Shown here in pieces: positions 31,047 through 37,773 of a stretch of DNA of 64,000 bases (positions are counted from its first letter, which is position 1; the number at the start of each line of letters is the position of its first letter). The translations under genes and the position numbers were made by a program. The notes under the pieces were generated by a model. It did no database searches, was not told where the DNA came from, and saw only the letters and a list, made by a program, of their open reading frames with translations. The stretch is from Acidihalobacter aeolianus. GTDB taxonomy: Bacteria > Pseudomonadota > Gammaproteobacteria > DSM-5130 > Acidihalobacteraceae. The stretch spans positions 391,183 through 455,182 of the forward strand of contig NZ_CP017448.1 of the NCBI RefSeq assembly GCF_001753165.1. Reading direction: 5' to 3'.

Positions 31047-31073
31047 GAGGGGCCCCGTCTGGGGCCCTTCTTC
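31047..31073 (+). terminator. Intrinsic terminator after the Sco pair
   Basis: GGGGCCCC (31049-31056) pairs with GGGGCCCT (31061-31068, one G-T pair) around a GTCT loop and is followed by TCTTCGTTGT. It sits 21 nt after the Sco-like stop codon and separates it from the bc operon. Confidence 0.75.
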
Positions 31074-31413
31074 GTTGTCAGCCCACGCTCCAGTACCGCG
31101 TGTGACGAGTGCGTTGCAAACCACCCAGGGACCGCAGGGTGTGGTCGCAAGAAAATCCACGTGGGGTGGCTCGCTTTGCGAAAATTCACGGCATAACTGA
31201 CTCGTTTTGCGACACTTCTGGGGGGCTGGTGAACGAGTTATGTGGCTGTGAAGACGATAGGCGATGTCTGTTATCGGGGCGCTAACTTACTGTTTCTATG
31301 CTTATAAAGTGATTCATTAACGTAATCATGCGATAAATTTATGCGTAGATAAGAAAGCTGGCATGATTCGAGCAAGAGTTGCTGGGCCCTTGGCAGACAT
31401 TCAGAGGACAGCA
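31074..31413. other. Intergenic region upstream of the bc1-type operon
   Basis: The 340-base gap holds no recognisable gene. Two imperfect direct repeats containing CTCGCTTTGCGA and CTCGTTTTGCGA lie near 31170 and 31200, followed by an AT-rich stretch (31290-31350) where the promoter of the petABC-like operon must be. I could not define a convincing -35/-10 pair. Confidence 0.4.
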
Positions 31414-32025
31414 ATGACCGTACGCAAAGAAAAGCAGGAAGAGCGCCGTGAGTTTCTGAGCTCCAGCGTCAAGCTCGCTGGAGCGGCCACCGTTGGCGCC
31501 TTAGGTGTGCCCATGTTGGACGGTCTTAATCCTAGCGCGGCAACTGAAGCGGCATCGAGCGTTGAAATAGACGTGTCCAAAATCCCACCGGCTGGCCAGG
31601 TGACCGTGCCTTGGCAGGGTAAGGCGGTGATGGTGATGAACCGGACGCCTGCGATGCTGGCGACACTGGAAAAGGTGCAGGCGCAGGGCATTCTTAAGGA
31701 TCCAGACCTCAAGGTGCCGCAGCAACCGCCTTACGCGAAGAACATCTACCGAGCGCGTATGGAGCACAAGAATCTCCTGGTCTTGGTACGCATCTGCACA
31801 CACATGTGCTGCATCCCCCTTTACAAGCCCAAACCCAACTCAGTGCGGCCAGGATGGCTGGGCGGATTTCACTGCCCGTGTCATGGCTCGATGTACGACC
31901 TGTCTGCCCGCGTCATCGTGACCTCGCCAGCACCGCGCAATATGGCGATTCCGGAATACCACTACGAAGACGGTGGCAAGAAGGTGGTGGTGACCAAGAT
32001 GTATCCCAAGGCGAGATTGTGCTGA
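31414..32025 (+). CDS. petA: Rieske iron-sulfur protein of a bc1-type complex
   Basis: The 203-residue protein (start at 31414; an upstream in-frame ATG at 31363 is less likely) begins with a twin-arginine-type anchor (ERREFL followed by SSSVKLAGAATVGALGVP). It ends in a Rieske domain with both cluster boxes, CTHMCC and CPCHGS. The disulfide Cys of box 1 is at the expected position, with Met and Cys where CTHLGC is usual. It carries electrons between the quinol site and cytochrome c1 on the periplasmic face. It is the first gene of the operon with split cytochrome b and c1. Confidence 0.95.
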   Translation: MTVRKEKQEERREFLSSSVKLAGAATVGALGVPMLDGLNPSAATEAASSVEIDVSKIPPAGQVTVPWQGKAVMVMNRTPAMLATLEKVQAQGILKDPDLKVPQQPPYAKNIYRARMEHKNLLVLVRICTHMCCIPLYKPKPNSVRPGWLGGFHCPCHGSMYDLSARVIVTSPAPRNMAIPEYHYEDGGKKVVVTKMYPKARLC

Positions 32026-32077
32026 TAGGGATGCAGTGGCGGAGTCGGACAGGTAGCGAAGATCCTAAGGAGCGGAC

Positions 32078-32725
32078 ATGAAGGCGACTGCGATGAGTTC
32101 AACGCCGGATATTGGGACCAAGGCCAAGGCCTTGCGGTCGAGATTCTGGCGTGTGCTGGGGGCGATGTCGATCGTGCTGATCGGCATCCAGTTCATCACC
32201 GGGGTGTTTCTGCTCATGAACTATCACCCGGGTGGTGAGGGAGGGTCGGCCGCATACAACTCGGTGATGAGCATTATGTACGACGTACGCTGGGGTTGGC
32301 TCGTGCGCTACATCCATACGACGGGCGCCTCGTTGTTGTTCATCATCGTGTATCTGCACATGTTCCGAGCACTGTGGGACCGAACCTACAAAAAGCGCGG
32401 CGGGAAGGTCTGGCTATGGGGAACCACGCTGCTGGTTCTGCTGATGGGTGAGGAGTTTTTCGGTTACATCCTGCCCTACGGGAACATGTCTTTGTGGGGT
32501 GGCATGGTCATTACCAATCTCTTTGGTTCCGTTCCAATCGTTGGGCATGATTTGGTGACCTGGATACGAGGCGGGCCACTCGTGAGCACGCCGACCATCA
32601 ATCGTTTCATGGCGTTCCACGTAGCTGTAATTCCGATGGCGCTGGTTGCGCTGATCGTCATGCACCTGCAGAACCTATACAGCCTTCGAATCGAGCAGGA
32701 GGCCAGCCGCTCGGCACAGCGCTGA
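32078..32725 (+). CDS. petB: Cytochrome b, N-terminal half (helices A-D), split type
   Basis: The 215-residue protein stops after four membrane helices and so is a cytochrome-b6-like half rather than a full cytochrome b. Haem ligands are H80/H94 (13 residues between) and H181/H196 (14 residues between); the latter spacing is typical of b6-type proteins. The Qo-region segment YGNMSLWGGMVITNLFGSVP is present. The C-terminal half follows in the next gene, fused to a flavoprotein. AAGGAG lies just before the ATG at 32078. Together the two halves would bind the two b haems and the quinone sites. Confidence 0.93.
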   Translation: MKATAMSSTPDIGTKAKALRSRFWRVLGAMSIVLIGIQFITGVFLLMNYHPGGEGGSAAYNSVMSIMYDVRWGWLVRYIHTTGASLLFIIVYLHMFRALWDRTYKKRGGKVWLWGTTLLVLLMGEEFFGYILPYGNMSLWGGMVITNLFGSVPIVGHDLVTWIRGGPLVSTPTINRFMAFHVAVIPMALVALIVMHLQNLYSLRIEQEASRSAQR

Positions 32726-32785
32726 GCGAGTGTAGGTCAACCGGTTTTGCACTGAGGTGAAGTTCCACTGATCGAGGTTCAACAG

Positions 32786-34765
32786 ATGGCGTCAGAACAA
32801 AAACGTGTGGTGGTGATCGGCAACGGCATGGCCGGGAGTCGATTCGTCAAGGAATTGCTTAAGCTTGCGCCGGGCGCATACGAAATCATCGTATTCGGCG
32901 ACGAACCCTATTCGGCCTATGACCGAATTCAGCTCAGCCCATTGCTGGCAAACGAGCGTTCCCTGTCCGACATCATGATCGATGACGAAGCCTGGGTGGG
33001 CGACGGCGGTAACCGTCTGTACAAGGGCCATCGCATCGTCAATGTGGATCGGGAACGACGGGTTGTAACCTCTGATAAGGGTATCACGGAGGCCTACGAC
33101 TATCTGGTGTTTGCCGTCGGTTCGAAACCCATGGTGCCGCCCATTCCGGGACGCGAGCTGCCCGAGGTCACGGTGTACCGCACCATAGACGACGTTGATT
33201 ACATGCTTGAGCGTGCCGGCAAGCATACGCATGTGGTGGTGATCGGTGGCGGTCTACTGGGTCTTGAGGCTGCCAATGCACTGCGCGTGCAGGGCGCGGA
33301 AGTGGCGGTGGTGCATATCGCCGATTGGCTGATGGACCGCCAGCTGGATGCGGGGGCATCGCAGTTGCTGCAACGTCGCCTGGAAAGCAAGGGTATTGTC
33401 TTCCACATTCCACGGATGACCGAATCCATCGTCGGCGAGGAGCACGTCGAAGCGGTACGATTCCAGCGGGGTGAGGAAATTCGTGCCGATATGGTTGTTA
33501 TCTGCGCGGGTATCGTGCCTGACACCGACCTGGCTAAAAAGATCGGCCTTAAGGTGGACCGAGGCATTGTGGTCAACGATCAACTGGAAACCAGCGATCC
33601 GGCAGTATTTGCCATCGGCGAGTGTGTCCAGCACAAGGGTAAGACCTACGGCCTTGTAGATCCTTGCTACGACCAGGCAAGGACGCTGGCGCGTTATATG
33701 TCAGGCGATATGGCGGCGGCCTACGGCGGTTCGCAGCCGTCGACGCAACTCAAGATCACCGGCATCGACCTTTATTCTCAGGGTCAGATCATGGGTGGCG
33801 AGGGCATCGATGAGCTGGTCTACGTCGATGCGAGGCGCGGTGTCTACAAAAAGGCCTGCATCAAGAACAATCGGGTTGCCGGCTGCATCCTGTATGGGGA
33901 CGTGAACCTATCCCAGTGGTTCAAGGAATTGATTCGCAGTGGCGAGGATATATCTGACCGGCGTGATGTATTACTGGTTGGCGGTAGTTCGGATGGCGAA
34001 CCCATAGATGTGATCGGTAACCTGCCGGATACCGCGGAGATCTGTACCTGCAATTCGGTTACCAAGGGCGAGATCGTCAGTGCGATCAAGATGCATAACC
34101 TGTCCACGGTTGAAGATATCAGGTTGACGACGCGTGCTGCATCTTCCTGTGGGACCTGCTCGCGCCAGGTGGATCAGATATTGTCGATGGAATTGGGCTC
34201 GGATTATGCCGAATCCACTCCGAAGACGCTGAGTATCAATATCGATCTGTTTTCGTATTTCCGTGAGAAGGATCTTTTCTTTTATGCCTTGCTCGGGACG
34301 ATATTCGCAGCGATCGTATTCTTTGAGCCGACTTTCTTCAATATTTTCATCGATCAGGATAACTCAACACCTGCCAATACGCTGAAGTCGCCGGCTGACG
34401 TGAGACCCCTGTTTTTCCTGGGCCCGTTTTACGCGATTCTGCGCTCCATTTCTGACAAGCATCTTGGCGTGTTGATGATGACACTGGCCATCGTCGTGAT
34501 GTTCCTGGTGCCATTTCTCGACAATACGCCCGAGGCTCGGGTCAAGCCGCATCCGTTGTTTGATAACACGTACAAAGTGCTGCTGTTATTCATGCTTATT
34601 TGTTACATCGTGCTCGGCTGGATCGGGTTCGAGCCTGCGACTCCGGTGCTCGCTTATTGGGGGCGCTGGTTCACCATCGGGTATTTCGCGTTTTTTGTGG
34701 CTATGCCAGTGTTGAGTCTGCTAAGGCGCTGGACCGCACATAGATTCGCCGGTGGACAAACTTAA
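32786..34765 (+). CDS. Fusion of NirB-like NAD(P)H/FAD/[2Fe-2S] oxidoreductase with cytochrome b C-terminal half
   Basis: Residues 1 to about 410 form a NirB/NasD-like pyridine-nucleotide-disulfide oxidoreductase: FAD motif GNGMAG at 12-17, nucleotide-binding motif GGGLLG at 154-159, and a second FAD motif (VFAIGEC). Residues 420-458 form a BFD-type [2Fe-2S] domain with C420, C422, C455 and C458. In place of the sirohaem domain of NirB, residues about 485-659 form four membrane helices with the cytochrome b subunit-IV pattern (DQDNSTPANTL, FYAILRSI, then LVPFLDN). The Qo motif PEWY reads PLFF at 541-544. No stop codon or frame change separates the parts. Helix E of cytochrome b starts on the cytoplasmic side, so the flavoprotein would sit next to the Qi site. 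I infer quinol-to-NAD(P)+ transfer; the reverse is possible. Confidence 0.93.
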   Translation: MASEQKRVVVIGNGMAGSRFVKELLKLAPGAYEIIVFGDEPYSAYDRIQLSPLLANERSLSDIMIDDEAWVGDGGNRLYKGHRIVNVDRERRVVTSDKGITEAYDYLVFAVGSKPMVPPIPGRELPEVTVYRTIDDVDYMLERAGKHTHVVVIGGGLLGLEAANALRVQGAEVAVVHIADWLMDRQLDAGASQLLQRRLESKGIVFHIPRMTESIVGEEHVEAVRFQRGEEIRADMVVICAGIVPDTDLAKKIGLKVDRGIVVNDQLETSDPAVFAIGECVQHKGKTYGLVDPCYDQARTLARYMSGDMAAAYGGSQPSTQLKITGIDLYSQGQIMGGEGIDELVYVDARRGVYKKACIKNNRVAGCILYGDVNLSQWFKELIRSGEDISDRRDVLLVGGSSDGEPIDVIGNLPDTAEICTCNSVTKGEIVSAIKMHNLSTVEDIRLTTRAASSCGTCSRQVDQILSMELGSDYAESTPKTLSINIDLFSYFREKDLFFYALLGTIFAAIVFFEPTFFNIFIDQDNSTPANTLKSPADVRPLFFLGPFYAILRSISDKHLGVLMMTLAIVVMFLVPFLDNTPEARVKPHPLFDNTYKVLLLFMLICYIVLGWIGFEPATPVLAYWGRWFTIGYFAFFVAMPVLSLLRRWTAHRFAGGQT

Positions 34766-34816
34766 CTCGCGAATATTTTTTTCGCTGGCCAGAAATCTAA
34801 TACGGAGTCGAGTCGA

Positions 34817-35503
34817 ATGGGAATGAATATCCGCAGAGCAGCCTGGCTAACCCTTGCGTTGGGGCTGGTATCGACAAATTCATGCCTTGCAGAAGCGGCG
34901 CCAGCTTTGCGCGCTCCGCATTACACGATGAATCGCTCAACTATTATCAAGGGAGCTGAATATTTTGGGCAGAATTGCCTTTCATGCCATAGCGTGAAAT
35001 ACCTTCGTTATATCAATCTCATGAAGGGCCTTGGTATGAGTCAAAAGGAGCTTACGCAGTTTGTGATGCGACCTGACGGCGCCAATATTCACGAAGGGAT
35101 GACCGTCACTATGACCAAGAAGGAGGCTTCAAAATTCTTTGGGAAACCACCGCCTGATCTATCGCAAATCGAACGCTACCTGGGTCCGGGTTTTATCTAT
35201 ACCTATCTGACCAGTTTCTACCTAGATAACAGCCGGCCGACCGGCTGGAACAATCATGTGTTCCCGGATGTGGCGATGCCCAACGTCTTGGCACCGTACG
35301 GTGGTCAGTATCTGAAGGATGGAAAGCTTTACCACAAGGGGTCGATGACACCGAAACAGTACAAGACGATGGTGGCCGATATTGTTGCGTTCTTGCGTTA
35401 TGCAAGTGGCCCCTCTGTGCTAGAGCGCCATGAAATCGGACCTTATGTGGTGGGCGGATTTGGAATCGCTACCGTGATCGGATTCATCATCGCGATTCTG
35501 TAA
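34817..35503 (+). CDS. petC: Cytochrome c1
   Basis: The 228-residue precursor has a signal peptide (about 1-28), the haem c motif CLSCH at 54-58, the c1 hallmark region ending in the Met ligand (NHVFPDVAMPNVLAPYGGQY) and a single C-terminal membrane anchor (IGPYVVGGFGIATVIGFIIAIL). This is standard cytochrome c1, linking the Rieske protein to soluble c-type cytochromes. It follows the cytochrome b fusion gene by 51 nt. In this organism it could run in reverse, taking electrons from a high-potential cytochrome. Confidence 0.95.
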   Translation: MGMNIRRAAWLTLALGLVSTNSCLAEAAPALRAPHYTMNRSTIIKGAEYFGQNCLSCHSVKYLRYINLMKGLGMSQKELTQFVMRPDGANIHEGMTVTMTKKEASKFFGKPPPDLSQIERYLGPGFIYTYLTSFYLDNSRPTGWNNHVFPDVAMPNVLAPYGGQYLKDGKLYHKGSMTPKQYKTMVADIVAFLRYASGPSVLERHEIGPYVVGGFGIATVIGFIIAIL

Positions 35504-35547
35504 TGCATTTGGCATAACGGAAATCGAGAACAAATCGAGGAACGGAC

Positions 35548-35892
35548 ATGGATGCAGGATTGACGAATTCGACGTCTGGAAACAGCTTTAAGAACGGGCT
35601 TTGGGCAATTGTCTTTGGCATGCCGCTAGTGCTCGATCTTGGTATACCAGGGATTGTGAATTTGATTCTGTTCTTCTTGGTGATGCTGGCTTTGAGCATG
35701 ACTTATCGAATGGCTGCGCATGCTGAAAGACGTGCCTTGCTGTTGTCGGCTATGAGTGCCGGCTTCTTCGTGACTGCGCCTAATTTTAGAGAAATGTATC
35801 CATTGACAGCGCCGCTTGTAGTGCTGCTGCTAGTGCTGACCTTTTATTACATTTTTCTATTTATCCGTGAAATTCTGGGGAGTGAGAAATGA
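35548..35892 (+). CDS. 114-residue membrane protein of unknown function in the bc operon
   Basis: The protein has three or four hydrophobic segments (LWAIVFGMPLVLDLG, IVNLILFFLVMLALSMTY, LLSAMSAGFFV and APLVVLLLVLTFYYIFLFI) and no metal-binding motif I can see. It lies 44 nt after petC, and its stop codon overlaps the dihaem cytochrome gene by 4 nt. It may be an accessory subunit of the bc complex, but no family was recognised. Confidence 0.75.
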   Translation: MDAGLTNSTSGNSFKNGLWAIVFGMPLVLDLGIPGIVNLILFFLVMLALSMTYRMAAHAERRALLLSAMSAGFFVTAPNFREMYPLTAPLVVLLLVLTFYYIFLFIREILGSEK

Positions 35893-36638
35893 TGGGGCGG
35901 CGTTGGTTCGGAATGGATGGTCGGCAATTCGCGTCCGGGGTCCTCGTTGTTTCAATGGCTTTGCTCGCTGTCCCATCGCACGCCGGGCCTAAAAATGGCG
36001 TTATCGGCGTGATTAATGGTGGCGGCAACCCGGAGTTGGGCAAGGCCGATGCCAAAACCATGTGCATCGTGTGTCACGGAGCAGATGGTATATCGCCGGT
36101 CAATGGCTTCCCCGACCTGGCCGGGCAGTGGCCGCAATATTTGTTGAAGGAATTGCATAATTTTGCTTCAAAGAAGCGAGATGATCCGTTGGCCAAGGGT
36201 ACGATGATCGACGCCGTGAAAACTATTCACGGCGAGACTGAAATGCAGGATCTGGTCGCCTTTTTCAGTTCGCTCGCGCCGCCGAAGGCAAAGCCCGTGC
36301 CTACCAAAACGAAGGATCTCGCGATGTGGAAGGCGGGTAAGAACATTTTCTATGGTGGGATACGCGCTACCGATGTCCCCGCCTGTGAGGCATGCCACAG
36401 TGCGACAGGCGCCGGCATTCCGCCCGAGTTCCCGCGGTTGGCGGGCCAGAATAAAACCTATCTTGTGGAACAGTTGACCTACTTCCACGACGGGACACGC
36501 GCGAATGATCCCAACGGCATTATGCGTGACATCGCCGGTCGTTTGGATAAACAGGAAATTTTGGCGCTGGCTACATTCATTCCCACATTGTCGGGTGGAG
36601 CGCCGACGACAAGATTGCCCGCATCCCAGCGACGTTGA
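35889..36638 (+). CDS. Dihaem cytochrome c4-type protein
   Basis: The 249-residue precursor has a signal peptide (about residues 10-32) and two class-I c haem motifs, CIVCH and CEACH, each followed by the c4-type FPDLAGQ or FPRLAGQ segment and a distal Met. Two similar halves indicate a cytochrome c4. In Acidithiobacillus, c4-type cytochromes (CycA1) encoded with bc1 genes are periplasmic partners that pass electrons from the rusticyanin pool to the bc complex. The location after c1 supports that role here. The ATG at 35889 overlaps the previous stop codon. Confidence 0.93.
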   Translation: MMGRRWFGMDGRQFASGVLVVSMALLAVPSHAGPKNGVIGVINGGGNPELGKADAKTMCIVCHGADGISPVNGFPDLAGQWPQYLLKELHNFASKKRDDPLAKGTMIDAVKTIHGETEMQDLVAFFSSLAPPKAKPVPTKTKDLAMWKAGKNIFYGGIRATDVPACEACHSATGAGIPPEFPRLAGQNKTYLVEQLTYFHDGTRANDPNGIMRDIAGRLDKQEILALATFIPTLSGGAPTTRLPASQRR

Positions 36639-36678
36639 CAGCGGAGAATGAGGCTATGGCAACCGTAAGAGAGATGGA

Positions 36679-37194
36679 ATGAACGATACGGGCAATTCCA
36701 GTGACGGTTCAGGGCTAAAAGCAGCGAACTTCCAGGTGGAATGCCATGGCCTGGAGTGCGTCAACCGAGGCATTACCCTCATGCTCGGCATTGGCGTCCT
36801 GCTGCAGCTGATCAGTGGTAATGCATTATTTCACGCCGGCATCTTCGACCATATGTGGGTGCATGACGCACTTGCAGTGAGCTTGTTGCTCGCGATGGCC
36901 TTCCAGTTGCGCTGGTGGTATTCGATTCGCCCCACTTCGAAAAGTGGGCTCGGCGGTGTATGCGCACAAGGGGTAGGTGTCTGTGCGATCAGCCTGCTGT
37001 GCTTGACTGGCTTTCTCGGTGCACTGTTCAGCGTATTTTCCAGCGCTGACGCTGGCGGTCTGTTTAAGGAAGATCTGCTGGCACACCACTATCTAGTCTA
37101 CGGCGTCTGGGCTTATCTCACTGTTTATTTGGTTTTTACGCTGGCACGTCGTTTCGGCGGTCAGCCCTCCGATCAGGGCCCTAGCAGGGCCTGA
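36679..37194 (+). CDS. Four-helix membrane protein of unknown function, possible b-haem protein
   Basis: The 171-residue protein has about four hydrophobic helices (ITLMLGIGVLLQLISG, ALAVSLLLAMAFQL, VGVCAISLLCLTGFLGALF, YGVWAYLTVYLVFTLA). Several His residues lie near membrane boundaries (FHAG, FDHMWVHD, LAHHYLVY) and could ligate haem b as in small b-type cytochromes. I do not recognise the family, so the haem idea is only a suggestion. It is the last gene of the bc operon and is followed by a terminator. Confidence 0.7.
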   Translation: MNDTGNSSDGSGLKAANFQVECHGLECVNRGITLMLGIGVLLQLISGNALFHAGIFDHMWVHDALAVSLLLAMAFQLRWWYSIRPTSKSGLGGVCAQGVGVCAISLLCLTGFLGALFSVFSSADAGGLFKEDLLAHHYLVYGVWAYLTVYLVFTLARRFGGQPSDQGPSRA

Positions 37195-37213
37195 CCGAGC
37201 ACCTCGGGATTCT

Positions 37214-37244
37214 GGGTGCGGGCTCTCCGCACCCGGCTTCTTTC
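37214..37244 (+). terminator. Intrinsic terminator at the end of the bc operon
   Basis: GGGTGCGG (37214-37221) pairs with CCGCACCC (37227-37234) around a 5-base loop and is followed by GGCTTCTTTCTCCC. It lies 20 nt after the stop codon of the last membrane protein gene. Confidence 0.75.
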
Positions 37245-37415
37245 TCCCTTCTCTCCCATTACGAATCCCTCTGTTTGCAGCGCCAGCGGGACTGTGGCCT
37301 ACGCTCAGGCATCGCAATACCCGCTGAATTATCGGACGATGCATGCCGCGTACCTCAATGGTGCTTTGCGCATGGATATGCGTCTGCCAAAGCGAACAAA
37401 TATGATACTGACCAC

Positions 37416-37725
37416 CTGAGCATCCGCTCCAAGCTTATCTATGCGACCGGGCCGTCGGTCTTGCTGATGTCGACTGCATTGCCGTGCGTTGCTTTCGATC
37501 CGAGATCTCCGTGATCGCGATCACGACCGCCGTTGAGATGGTTGCCCGCCGTCGGCGCACTCAAGGAACAGCTCGCCTCGGCGGGGGACTAAGCAGAACG
37601 TGCCACGCATCAGCGAAGTGGCCGAATCCAGCGCCGAGAGCGCGCAGCAGGCCACGACCGCGAGCGAGGAACTCAAGGCCTATGCGACACAGCGGCGCAC
37701 CTTGGTTTCGCGCTTTCGAATCTGA
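37416..37725 (+). pseudogene. Remnant of a methyl-accepting chemotaxis protein
   Basis: Two short pieces look like the ends of one chemoreceptor. Around 37416-37490 a frame reads LSIRSKLIYATGPSVLLM, like an N-terminal membrane helix of an MCP. In 37597-37725 another frame reads ISEVAESSAESAQQATTASE, then ELKAYA, like the C-terminal part of the signalling domain, ending at a TGA. Everything between is missing, so this is a strongly deleted pseudogene. The rest of the 37245-37773 gap holds no recognisable gene. Confidence 0.45.
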
Positions 37726-37773
37726 TGCCCGGGGCGACACGGAGGCCGTCGTCCATCTGGTAAACTCGCGCGG

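Noticed and set aside
31160-31260. Insertion-sequence end suggested by CTCGCTTTGCGA-like repeats
   Set aside because: The repeats are short, direct and imperfect, and no transposase fragment or target duplication is visible.
32786-34140. Assimilatory nitrite reductase large subunit (NirB/NasD)
   Set aside because: The sirohaem and [4Fe-4S] domain is absent and no small subunit gene is nearby. The protein continues as cytochrome b helices instead.
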